Positions 14,425-26,040 of a stretch of 64,000 nucleotides of DNA are shown piece after piece. Each line of letters starts with the position of its first letter. Position 1 is the stretch's first letter. Source of the stretch: Xylocopa sonorina (lineage: Eukaryota; Arthropoda; Insecta; Hymenoptera; Apidae); contig NW_027490391.1 of NCBI RefSeq assembly GCF_050948175.1, forward strand, positions 1 through 64,000, in the 5' to 3' direction. The notes beneath the pieces are model-generated. The model searched no databases, was not told where the DNA came from, and saw nothing but the letters and a program-made list of their open reading frames with translations. A program made the translations under genes and the position numbers.

Positions 14425-15995
14425 TTATGCATTCCTCGTCTACGATTCAAATGAATGTAAATGCGACACTTCCTTGCAAGAAAATAGCGTTTGCAGATAT
14501 CTACGTATCGTAGCAATAGAGTTATAATGATTCTTAAAACGCGATATCGCATCTCATTTCTATGTTTCATGGTAAGATATAATATGATTTGCGAAGTGTC
14601 ATGTATTCCTCGTCTACACTTCAAATGAATGTGAATGCGACACTTCCTTGCAAGGAAATAGCGTTTGCAGATGTCTACGTATCGTAGCAATAGAGTTCTA
14701 ATGCTTCTTAAAACGCGATATCGCATCTCATTTCTATGTTTCATGGTAAGATATAATATGATTTGCGAAGTGTTATGTATTCCTCGTCTACACTTCAAAT
14801 GAATGTGAAAGCGACACTTCCTCGCTAGGAAATAGCGTTTGCAGATGTCTACGTATCGAAGCAATAGAGTTCAAATGCTTCTTAAAACGAGAAATTGCAT
14901 CTCATATCTATGTTTCATGATAAGATATAATATTCATTGCGAACTGTTATGCATTCCTCGTCTACGATTCAAATGAATGTAAATGCGACACTTCCTTGCA
15001 AGAAAATAGCGTTTGCAGATGTCTACGTATCGTAGCAATAGAGTTATAATGCTTCTTAAACCGCGATATCGCATCTCATTTCTATGTTTCATGGTAAGAT
15101 ATAATATGATTTGCGAAGTGTTATGTATTCCTCGTCTACACATCAAATGAATGTAAATGCGACACTTCCTTGCAAGGAAATAGCGTTTGCAGATGTCTAC
15201 GTATCGTAGCAATAGACATCTTTTTATTCTTGAAACGCGATATCGCATCTCATTTCTATGTTTCATGGTAAGATATTATATGATTTGCGAAGTGTCATGT
15301 ATTCCTCGTCTACACTTCAAATGAACGTAAATGCGACACTTCCTTGCTAGGAAATAGCGTCTGCAGATGTCTAGGTATCGTTGCAATAGAGTTCTAATGC
15401 TTCTTAAAACGCGATATCGCATCTCATTTCTATGTTTCATGGTAAGATATAATATGTCTTGCGAAGTGTTATGTATTCCTCGTCTACACTTCAAATGAAT
15501 GTAAATGCGACACTTCCTTGCTAGGAAATAGCGTCTGCAGATGTCTAGGTATCGTAGCAATAGAGTTCTAATGCTTCTTAAAACGCGATATCGCATCCCA
15601 TTTCTATGTTTCATGGTAAGATATAATATGATTTGCGAAGTGTTATGTATTCCTCGTCTACACTTCAAATGAATGTAAATGCGACACTTCCTTGCAAGGA
15701 AATAGCGTTTGCAAATGTCTACCTATCGTAGCAATAGTGTTCTAATGCTTCTTAAAACGCGATATCGCATCCCATTTCTATGTTTCATGGTAAGATATAA
15801 TATTCATTGCGAAGTGTTATGCATTCCTCGCCTACGATTCAAATGAATGTAAATGCGACACTTCCTTGCAAGGAAATATCGTTTGCTGATGTCTACGTAC
15901 CATAGCAATAGAGTTCTTATGCTTCTTAAAACGCGATATCGCATCTCATTTCTATGTTTCATGGTAAGATATAATATGATTTGCGAAGTGTTATG
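14425..15995. repeat. Duplicated block, left copy (pair at 22,443-24,013)
   Basis: About 1,570 bp repeated at a shift of 8,018 bp, which equals 39 monomers plus element A1 and its target duplication. Shared rare strings: AGACATCTTTTTATTCTTG, AATGAACGTAAATG, AATATGTCTTGCG and TACGTACCATAGC. The two copies lie on opposite sides of A1. Confidence 0.78.
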
Positions 15996-17516
15996 TATTC
16001 CTCATCTACACTTCAAATGAATGTGAATGCGACACTTTCTCGCTAGGAAATAGCGTTTGCAGATGTCTACGTATCGTAGCAATAGACTTCTAATGCTTCT
16101 TAAAACGCGAGATCGCATCCCATTTCTATGTTTCATGGTAAGATATAACATGATTTGCGAAGTGTTATGTATTCCTCGTCTACACATCAATTGAATGTAA
16201 ATGCGACACTTTCTTGCAAGGAAATAGCGTTTGCAGATGTCTACGTATCGAAGCAATAGAGTTCAAATGCTTCTTAAAACGAGATATTGCATCTCATATC
16301 TATGTTTCATGATAAGATATAATATTCATTGCGAAGTGTTATGCATTCCTCGTCTGCGATTCAAATGAATGTAAATGCGACACTTCCTTGCAAGGAAATA
16401 GCGTTTGCAGATGTCTACGTATCGTAGCAATAGAGTTCCAATGCTTCTTAAAACGCGATATCGCATCTCATTTCTATGTTTCATGGTAAGATATAATATG
16501 ATTTGCGAAGTGTTATGTATTCATCGTCTACACTTCAAATGAATATGAATGTGACACTTCCTCGCTAGGAAATAGCGTTTGCAGATGTCTGCGTATCGTA
16601 GCAGTAGAGTTCTAATGCTTCTTAAAACGCGATATCGCATCTCATTTCTATGTTTCATGGTAAGGTATAATATGATTTGCGAAGTGTTATGTATTCCTCG
16701 TCTACACTTCAAATGAATGTAAATGCGATACTTTCTTGCAAGGAAATAGCGTTTGCATATGTCTACGTATCGTAGCAATAGAGTTATAATGCTTCTTAAA
16801 ACGCGATATCGCATCTCATTTCTATGTTTCATGGTAAGATATAATATGATTTGCGAAGTGTCATGTATTCCTCGTCTGCACTTGAAATGAATGTGAATGT
16901 GACACTTCCTCGCTAGGAAATAGCGTTTGCAGATGTCTGCGTATCGTAGCAGTAGAGTTCTAATGCTTCTTAAAACGCGATATCGCATCTCATTTCTATG
17001 TTTCATGGTAAGATACAATATGATTTGCGAAGTGTTATGTATTCCTCGTTTACACTTCAAATGAATGTGAATGCGACACTTCCTCGCTAGGAAATAGCGT
17101 TTGCAGATGTCTGCGTATCGTAGCAGTAGAGTTCTAATGCTCCTTAAAACGCGATATCGCATCTCATTTCTATGTTTCATGGTAAGGTATAATATGATTT
17201 GCGAAGTGTTATGTATTCCTCGTCTACACTTCAAATGAATGTAAATGCGATACTTTCTTGCAAGGAAATAGCGTTTGCAGATGTCTACGTATCGTAGCAA
17301 TAGAGTTCCAATGCTTCTTAAAACGCGATATCGCATCACATTTCTATGATTCATGGTAAGATATAATGTCACGTCACGGGTCCGGAAAATTACCGAGTTT
17401 ACCGCGGGCGACACGTAGCCGTTAATCCGAAATAGATCCGCGCAATTACGGCGGACGCTGGTTCGATTAGGGACGCAAACACTTTAAAACGCGAACACGG
17501 TGAACAGAAAGCGTTC

Positions 17517-17524
17517 ACTTACCT
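17517..17524 (-). promoter_or_regulatory. Splice-donor-like AGGTAAGT conserved in elements A and B
   Basis: ACTTACCT on the plus strand reads AGGTAAGT on the minus strand, the consensus 5' splice site. The same octamer sits at the matching place in B (26,605-26,612), in the shared context CGAAAGGTAAGT, and in A2 and A3. Conservation between two otherwise diverged elements is suggestive. If real, the element would be transcribed on the minus strand toward the left-hand satellite. Confidence 0.3.
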
Positions 17525-18055
17525 TTCGCCGCCTTGATTCGCCGCTAATTTTCGCTCTCTTTGCAGGTATGGCTGTCGTCGGGGGTCGTTCGGTGGAATC
17601 GTCCCAGGATACGGGCTGATAGCTGGCAACGAAATAGGAATCAGCTTCCAAGCTGGCTGCGACGGTCGGTTGATCGGCTCTGGATACGCCAGAATGATTG
17701 AAGCTTCGCAGTGGTACGAGAGGTTCTTCTTCCCGTAATATTCTCGTATTAATTACAACGAATAAGGATGCGAAATGGAGGTTTTAAGAATGAATTGATG
17801 TATCGAAATATACCGACTAAAATAAATATATTCTAAAATAAACCAATTCTTACAAACGTACTTTTCCCTAGGCTAGATTTAGTGTTACTTTAGTATTTAA
17901 GAATTAGAACTAGAACTGGATATCGGAATCGAAGTTTGAAGTAGAAAAAGAATTGGAAATTGAAATAAAATGAATTAGTGAACACCCCAAGTGAGGTGGA
18001 GAAAAGCCTGGAGGCACTAAAGCGCAAGTAATAAGAGATGATACGACTCAGTTGC

Positions 18056-18250
18056 CGGCTACGACGATTCTGTGATCCAGACGCGCGTCCGCGACCTCCT
18101 CGGATCGCGCGGCGCGCGTATCGCTCGGGCCCCGCGGTGGGGCGGACGGTTGGAGTAGGGCGACCCCTCGGCCCGCGTAGTGGGGCGGCCGGCGTGGAGG
18201 GGCGGCTCGCGGTTCGCGTGAGCCGCGTTTGTCGGGCGCTCGCTTGCGCA
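18056..18250. other. CpG/GC-rich block inside element A1
   Basis: A very GC-rich, CpG-dense stretch (for example GCGCGGCGCGCGTATCGC and GTGGGGCGGCCGGCG) inside the LTR-like element, in sharp contrast to the AT-rich satellite. It is present in all A copies (about 31,554-31,748 and 37,658-37,852) and, diverged, in B (about 27,390-27,548). Overlapping open frames on both strands arise from the GC-richness. A promoter or regulatory role within the LTR is possible but not shown. Confidence 0.6.
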
Positions 18251-18324
18251 TCGCAATTATCCTAACTTATAATTATGTGTTGTGTTGTGTCTGTATGTAC
18301 AATGTCTGTAGAGTACTTATATGC

Positions 18325-18346
18325 TATAAAACGAATTAGGAATAAA
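18325..18346 (+). promoter_or_regulatory. TATA-like and AATAAA motifs in element A1
   Basis: TATAAA at 18,325-18,330 is followed by AATAAA at 18,341-18,346, just downstream of the CpG-rich block. Such signals are usual in LTRs, but six-base motifs in AT-rich DNA are weak evidence and the element's orientation is not established. Confidence 0.3.
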
Positions 18347-18837
18347 TACTGGCGAAGTATCTATAAGGTTCAGGAGAGACGTGACGGTGAGCATCTGGAC
18401 TGGCGTGATAGTCTCCTTGGTCCTGTTGGCTGTACGCGTTGTTGCGTGTTCGAAGGGGCCTACTCCTGGATGATCCGTACCTGGCTGCCTTAGCTCGGCT
18501 GACGAACAGGGGTGCTCGTTCGTTGTACAGGTGAGGCCTCATCGGGCGCTGGAGGTGATGCTGGAGGGTGGCAGGCGATACGCCTGACGTCACAATAGTA
18601 TGATTTGCGAAGTGTCATGTATTCCTCGTCCACACTTCAAATGAATGTAAATGCGACACTTCCTTGCAAGGAAATAGCGTTTGCAGATGTCTACATATCG
18701 TAGCGATAGAGTTCTTATGATTCTTAAAACGCGATATCGCATCTCATTTCTATGTTTCATGGTAAGATACAATATGATTTGCGAAGTGTTATGTATTCCT
18801 CGTCTACACATCAAATGAATGTAAATGCGACACTTCC

Positions 18838-21800
18838 TTGCAAGGAAATAGCGTTTGCAGATGTCTACGTATCGTAGCAATAGAGTTCTAATGCTTCTTA
18901 AAACGCGATATCGCATCTGATTTCTATGTTTCATGGTAAGATATAATATGATTTGCGAAGTGTTATGTATTCCACGTCTACACATCAACTGAATGTAAAT
19001 GCGACACTATCTTGCAAGGAAATAGCGTTTGCAGATATCTACGTATCGTAGCAATAGAGTTCTTATGATTCTTAAAACGCGATATCGCATCTCATTTCTA
19101 TGTTTCATGGTAAGATATAATATGATTTGCGAAGTGTTATGCATTCCTCGTCTACACATCAAATGAATGTAAATGCGACACTTCCTTGCAAGGAAATAGC
19201 GTTTGCAGATGTCTACGTATCGTAGCAATAGAGATCTTTTGATTCTTAAAACGCGATATCGCATCTCATTTCTATGTTTCATGGTAAGTTATAATATGAT
19301 TTGCGAAGTGTTATGTATTCCTCGTCTACACATCAAATGAATGTAAATGCGACACTTTCTTGCAAGGAAATAGCGTTTGCAGATGTCTACGTATCGTAGC
19401 AATAGAGTTCTAATGCTTCTTAAAACGCGATATCGCATCTCATTTCTATGTTTCATGGTAAGATATAATATGATTTGCGAAGTGTTATGTATTCCTCGTC
19501 TACACTTCAAATGAATGTGAAAGCGACACTTCCTCGCCAGGAAATAGCGTTTGCAGATGTCTGCGTATCGTAGCAGTAGAGTTCTAATGCTTCTTAAAAC
19601 GCGATATCGCATCTCATTTCTATGTTTCATGGTAAGATATAATATGATTTGCGAAGTGTTATGTATTCCTCGTCTACACATCAAATGAATGTAAATGCGA
19701 CACTTCCTTGCAAGGAAATTGCGTTTGCAGATGTCTACGTATCGAAGCAATAGAGTTATAATGCTTCTTAAAACGCGATATCGCATCTCATTTCTATGTT
19801 TCATGGTAAGATATAATATGATTTGCGAAGTGTCATGTATTCCTCGACTACACTTCAAATGAATGTGAGTGACACTTCCTCGCTAGGAAATAGCGTTTGC
19901 AGATGTCTGCGTATCGTAGCAGTAGAGTTCTAATGCTTCTTTAAAACGCGATATCGCATCTCAATTCTATGTTTCATGGTAAGATATAATATGATTTGCG
20001 AAGTGTCATGTATTCCTCGTCCACACTTCAAATGAATGTAAATGCGACACTTCCTTGCAAGGAAATAGCGTTTGCAGATGTCTACGTATAGTAGCTGTAG
20101 AGTTCCAATGCTTCTTAAAACGCGATACCGCATCTCATTTCTATGTTTCACCATGGTAAGATACAATATGATTTGCGAAGTGTTATGTATTCCTCGTTTA
20201 CACTTCAAATGAAGTGAATGCGACACTTCCTCGCTAGGAAATAGCGTTTGCAGATGTCTACGTATCGCAGCAATAGAGTTCAAATGCTTCTTAAAACGAG
20301 ATATGGCATCTCATTTCTATGTTTCATGGTAAGATACAATATGATTTGCGAAGTGTTATGTATTCCTCGTCTACACTTCAAACGAATGTGAATGCGACAC
20401 TTCCTCGCTAGGAATAGCGTTTGCAGATGTCTACGTATCGAAGCAATAGAGTTCAATTGCTTCTTAAAACGAGATATTGCATCTCATATCTATGTTTCAT
20501 GATAAGATATAATATTCATTGCGAACTGTTATGCATTCCTCGTCTACGATTCAAATGAATGTAAATGCGACACTTCCTTGCAAGAAAATAGCGTTTGCAG
20601 ATATCTACGTATCGTAGCAATAGAGTTATAATGATTCTTAAAACGCGATATCGCATCTCATTTCTATGTTTCATGGTAAGATATAATATGATTTGCGAAG
20701 TGTCATGTATTCCTCGTCTACACTTCAAATGAATGTGAATGCGACACTTCCTTGCAAGGAAATAGCGTTTGCAGATGTCTACGTATCGTAGCAATAGAGT
20801 TCTAATGCTTCTTAAAACGCGATATCGCATCTGATTTCTATGTTTCATGGTAAGATATAATATGATTTGCGAAGTGTTATGTATTCCACGTCTACACATC
20901 AACTGAATGTAAATGCGACACTATCTTGCAAGGAAATAGCGTTTGCAGATATCTACGTATCGTAGCAATAGAGTTCTTATGATTCTTAAAACGCGATATC
21001 GCATCTCATTTCTATGTTTCATGGTAAGATATAATATGATTTGCGAAGTGTTATGCATTCCTCGTCTACACATCAAATGAATGTAAATGCGACACTTCCT
21101 TGCAAGGAAATAGCGTTTGCAGATGTCTACGTATCGTAGCAATAGAGATCTTTTGATTCTTAAAACGCGATATCGCATCTCATTTCTATGTTTCATGGTA
21201 AGTTATAATATGATTTGCGAAGTGTTATGTATTCCTCGTCTACACATCAAATGAATGTAAATGCGACACTTTCTTGCAAGGAAATAGCGTTTGCAGATGT
21301 CTACGTATCGTAGCAATAGAGTTCTAATGCTTCTTAAAACGCGATATCGCATCTCATTTCTATGTTTCATGGTAAGATATAATATGATTTGCGAAGTGTT
21401 ATGTATTCCTCGTCTACACTTCAAATGAATGTGAAAGCGACACTTCCTCGCCAGGAAATAGCGTTTGCAGATGTCTGCGTATCGTAGCAGTAGAGTTCTA
21501 ATGCTTCTTAAAACGCGATATCGCATCTCATTTCTATGTTTCATGGTAAGATATAATATGATTTGCGAAGTGTTATGTATTCCTCGTCTACACATCAAAT
21601 GAATGTAAATGCGACACTTCCTTGCAAGGAAATTGCGTTTGCAGATGTCTACGTATCGAAGCAATAGAGTTATAATGCTTCTTAAAACGCGATATCGCAT
21701 CTCATTTCTATGTTTCATGGTAAGATATAATATGATTTGCGAAGTGTCATGTATTCCTCGACTACACTTCAAATGAATGTGAATGTGACACTTCCTCGCT

Positions 21801-22744
21801 AGGAAATAGCGTTTGCAGATGTCTGCGTATCGTAGCAGTAGAGTTCTAATGCTTCTTAAAACGCGATATCGCATCTCAATTCTATGTTTCATGGTAAGAT
21901 ATAATATGATTTGCGAAGTGTCATGTATTCCTCGTCCACACTTCAAATGAATGTAAATGCGACACTTCCTTGCAAGGAAATAGCGTTTGCAGATGTCTAC
22001 GTATAGTAGCTGTAGAGTTCCAATGCTTCTTAAAACGCGATACCGCATCTCATTTCTATGTTTCATGGTAAGATACAATATGATTTGCGAAGTGTTATGT
22101 ATTCCTCGTTTACACTTCAAATGAATGTGAATGCGACACTTCCTCGCTAGGAAATAGCGTTTGCAGATGTCTACGTATCGCAGCAATAGAGTTCAAATGC
22201 TTCTTAAAACGAGATATGGCATCTCATTTCTATGTTTCATGGTAAGATACAATATGATTTGCGAAGTGTTATGTATTCCTCGTCTACACTTCAAACGAAT
22301 GTGAATGCGACACTTCCTCGCTAGGAAATAGCGTTTGCAGATGTCTACGTATCGAAGCAATAGAGTTCAATTGCTTCTTAAAACGAGATATTGCATCTCA
22401 TATCTATGTTTCATGATAAGATATAATATTCATTGCGAACTGTTATGCATTCCTCGTCTACGATTCAAATGAATGTAAATGCGACACTTCCTTGCAAGAA
22501 AATAGCGTTTGCAGATATCTACGTATCGTAGCAATAGAGTTATAATGATTCTTAAAACGCGATATCGCATCTCATTTCTATGTTTCATGGTAAGATATAA
22601 TATGATTTGCGAAGTGTCATGTATTCCTCGTCTACACTTCAAATGAATGTGAATGCGACACTTCCTTGCAAGGAAATAGCGTTTGCAGATGTCTACGTAT
22701 CGTAGCAATAGAGTTCTAATGCTTCTTAAAACGCGATATCGCAT
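18838..22744. repeat. 11-mer tandem higher-order repeat (1,914 bp), two copies
   Basis: 18,838-20,830 matches 20,752-22,744 at 1,914 bp, so two full tandem copies are present. Shared rare strings: CGCATCTGATTTC, TCAACTGAATG, GACACTATC, GGTAAGTTATAATATG and CTCGCCAGG. The left copy holds five small indels that the right copy lacks. Confidence 0.78.
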
Positions 22745-24013
22745 CTCATTTCTATGTTTCATGGTAAGATATAATATGATTTGCGAAGTGTTATGTATTC
22801 CTCGTCTACACTTCAAATGAATGTGAAAGCGACACTTCCTCGCTAGGAAATAGCGTTTGCAGATGTCTACGTATCGAAGCAATAGAGTTCAAATGCTTCT
22901 TAAAACGAGAAATTGCATCTCATATCTATGTTTCATGATAAGATATAATATTCATTGCGAACTGTTATGCATTCCTCGTCTACGATTCAAATGAATGTAA
23001 ATGCGACACTTCCTTGCAAGAAAATAGCGTTTGCAGATGTCTACGTATCGTAGCAATAGAGTTATAATGCTTCTTAAACCGCGATATCGCATCTCATTTC
23101 TATGTTTCATGGTAAGATATAATATGATTTGCGAAGTGTTATGTATTCCTCGTCTACACATCAAATGAATGTAAATGCGACACTTCCTTGCAAGGAAATA
23201 GCGTTTGCAGATGTCTACGTATCGTAGCAATAGACATCTTTTTATTCTTGAAACGCGATATCGCATCTCATTTCTATGTTTCATGGTAAGATATTATATG
23301 ATTTGCGAAGTGTCATGTATTCCTCGTCTACACTTCAAATGAACGTAAATGCGACACTTCCTTGCTAGGAAATAGCGTCTGCAGATGTCTAGGTATCGTT
23401 GCAATAGAGTTCTAATGCTTCTTAAAACGCGATATCGCATCTCATTTCTATGTTTCATGGTAAGATATAATATGTCTTGCGAAGTGTTATGTATTCCTCG
23501 TCTACACTTCAAATGAATGTAAATGCGACACTTCCTTGCTAGGAAATAGCGTCTGCAGATGTCTAGGTATCGTAGCAATAGAGTTCTAATGCTTCTTAAA
23601 ACGCGATATCGCATCCCATTTCTATGTTTCATGGTAAGATATAATATGATTTGCGAAGTGTTATGTATTCCTCGTCTACACTTCAAATGAATGTAAATGC
23701 GACACTTCCTTGCAAGGAAATAGCGTTTGCAAATGTCTACCTATCGTAGCAATAGTGTTCTAATGCTTCTTAAAACGCGATATCGCATCCCATTTCTATG
23801 TTTCATGGTAAGATATAATATTCATTGCGAAGTGTTATGCATTCCGCGCCTACGATTCAAATGAATGTAAATGCGACACTTCCTTGCAAGGAAATATCGT
23901 TTGCTGATGTCTACGTACCATAGCAATAGAGTTCTTATGCTTCTTAAAACGCGATATCGCATCTCATTTCTATGTTTCATGGTAAGATATAATATGATTT
24001 GCGAAGTGTTATG
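22443..24013. repeat. Duplicated block, right copy (pair at 14,425-15,995)
   Basis: Copy of the block at 14,425-15,995. The only difference I noticed is ATTCCGCGCC (about 23,845) against ATTCCTCGCC in the left copy. It continues into a further 15-mer copy of about 21,355-21,930 at 23,965-24,540. Confidence 0.75.
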
Positions 24014-25679
24014 TATTCCTCGTCTACACTTCAAATGAATGTGAAAGCGACACTTCCTCGCCAGGAAATAGCGTTTGCAGATGTCTGCGTATCGTAGCAG
24101 TAGAGTTCTAATGCTTCTTAAAACGCGATATCGCATCTCATTTCTATGTTTCATGGTAAGATATAATATGATTTGCGAAGTGTTATGTATTCCTCGTCTA
24201 CACATCAAATGAATGTAAATGCGACACTTCCTTGCAAGGAAATTGCGTTTGCAGATGTCTACGTATCGAAGCAATAGAGTTATAATGCTTCTTAAAACGC
24301 GATATCGCATCTCATTTCTATGTTTCATGGTAAGATATAATATGATTTGCGAAGTGTCATGTATTCCTCGACTACACTTCAAATGAATGTGAATGTGACA
24401 CTTCCTCGCTAGGAAATAGCGTTTGCAGATGTCTGCGTATCGTAGCAGTAGAGTTCTAATGCTTCTTAAAACGCGATATCGCATCTCATTTCTATGTTTC
24501 ATGGTAAGATATAATATGATTTGCGAAGTGTCATGTATTCCTCGTCTACACTTCAAATGAATGTGAATGTGACACTTCCACGCTAGGAAATAGCGTTTGC
24601 AGATGTCTGCGTATCGTAGCAGTAGAGTCCTAATGCTTCTTAAAACGCGATATCGCATCTCATTTCTATGTTTCATGGTATGATACAATATGATTTGCGA
24701 AGTGATATGTATTCCTCGTTTACACTTCAAATGAATGTAAATGCGACACTTCTTTGCAAGGAAATAGCGTTTGCAAATGTCTACGTATCGTAGCAATAGA
24801 GTTCTAATGCTTCTTAAAACGCGATATCGCATCTCATTTCTATGTTTCATGGTAAGATATAATATGATTTGCGAAGTGTTATGTATTCCTCGTCTACACT
24901 TCAAATGAATGTGAAAGCGACACTTCCTCGCTAGGAAATAGCGTTTGCAGATGTCTACGTATCGAAGCAATAGAGTTCAAATGCTTCTTAAAACGAGAAA
25001 TTGCATCTCATATCTATGTTTCATGATAAGATATAATATTCATTGCGAACTGTTATGCATTCCTCGTCTACGATTCAAATGAATGTAAATGCGACACTTC
25101 CTTGCAAGAAAATAGCGTTTGCAGATGTCTACGTATCGTAGCAATAGAGTTATAATGCTTCTTAAACCGCGATATCGCATCTCATTTCTATGTTTCATGG
25201 TAAGATATAATATGATTTGCGAAGTGTTATGTATTCCTCGTCTACACATCAAATGAATGTAAATGCGACACTTTCTTGCAAGGAAATAGCGTTTGCAGAT
25301 GTCTACGTATCGAAGCAATAGAGTTCAAATGCTTCTTAAAACGAGATATTGCATCTCATATCTATGTTTCATGATAAGATATAATATTTATTGCGAACTG
25401 TTATGCATTCCTCGTCTACGATTCAAATGATTGTAAATGCGACACTTCCTTGCAAGAAAATAGCGTTTGCAGATGTCTACGTATCGTAGCAATAGTGTTA
25501 TAATGCTTCTTAAAACGCGATATCGCATCTCATTTCTATGTTTCATGGTAAGATATAATATGATTTGCGAAGTGTCATGTATTCCTCGTCTACACATCAA
25601 ATGAATGTAAATGCGACACTTCCTCGCTAGGAAATAGCGTTTGCAGATGTCTGCGTATCGTAGCAGTAGAGTTCTAATG

Positions 25680-26040
25680 CTTCTTAAAACGCGATATCGC
25701 ATCTCATTTCTATGTTTCATGGTAAGATACAATATGATTTGCGAAGTGATATGTATTCCTCGTTTACACTTCAAATGAATGTGAATGCGACACTTCCTTG
25801 CAAGGAAATAGCGTTTGCAGATATCTACGTATCGTAGCAATAGTGTTCTAATGCTTCTTAAAACGCGATATCGCATCTCATTTCTATGTTTCATGGTAAG
25901 ATACAATATGATTTGCGAAGTGATATGTATTCCTCGTTTACACTTCAAATGAATGTGAATGCGACACTTCCTTGCAAGGAAATAGCGTTTGCAGATATCT
26001 ACGTATCGTAGCAATAGTGTTCTAATGCTTCTTAAAACGC
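25680..26040. repeat. Single-monomer tandem duplication
   Basis: Two adjacent monomers match at a 174-bp shift, sharing GAAGTGATATGTATTCCTCG, GCAGATATCTACG and CAATAGTGTTCTAATGC. Adjacent monomers elsewhere usually belong to different subtypes, so this looks like a recent one-unit duplication. Confidence 0.65.

Larger units (their letters stand above)
1..17366. repeat. 174-bp satellite array, segment 1 (about 100 monomers)
   Basis: Tandem head-to-tail monomers of exactly 174 bp: the window opens with CACTTCAAATGAATG and the same phase recurs at 175 and every 174 bp afterwards. Typical landmarks in order are CACTTCAAATGAATG, GCGACACTTCC, TTGCAAGGAAATAGCG, GCAGATGTCTACGTATCG, AATGCTTCTTAAAACG, CGATATCGCATCTC, ATGTTTCATGGTAAG and TTGCGAAGTG. 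I see no indel in this segment. Monomers differ by a limited set of recurring substitutions (CACTTC/CACATC/CGATTC, TTGCAAGG/TCGCTAGG, TCTACG/TCTGCG/TCTAGG). The segment breaks at 17,366, where element A1 interrupts a monomer. No other gene or RNA is visible in it. Confidence 0.97.
17367..18594. mobile_element. Solo-LTR-like insertion A1 (1,228 bp)
   Basis: Non-satellite insertion starting TGTCACGTCACGGG and ending CCTGACGTCACA, so it has TG...CA termini with a short imperfect terminal inverted repeat. It is flanked by ATAA (17,363-17,366) and ATAG (18,595-18,598); joining TAAGATATAA to TATGATTTGC restores an intact monomer, which supports a 4-bp target duplication with one later change. Size, termini and 4-bp duplication fit a solo LTR of a Ty3/Gypsy-like element; that family assignment is inference. 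It contains AATAAA (17,821-17,826; 18,341-18,346), TATAAA (18,325-18,330) and a CpG-rich stretch. No reverse transcriptase, integrase or gag frame is present. Short open frames here sit mostly in the GC-rich part on both strands and look incidental. A short non-autonomous DNA transposon is the alternative. Confidence 0.72.

Noticed and set aside
1..17366. CRISPR array
   Set aside because: Units are contiguous 174-bp repeats with no repeat-spacer alternation and no cas genes.
18038..18265. Open frames of 65-108 codons on both strands inside the A and B elements
   Set aside because: They overlap each other in the CpG-rich part, are Arg/Pro/Ala-rich as expected from GC-rich DNA, and show no transposition or other recognisable domain.
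17367..18594. DNA transposon with terminal inverted repeats
   Set aside because: The inverted repeat is only about 10 bp and imperfect (TGTCACGTCC against TGTGACGTCC), no transposase is present, and TG...CA ends with a 4-bp duplication fit a solo LTR better. Not fully excluded.
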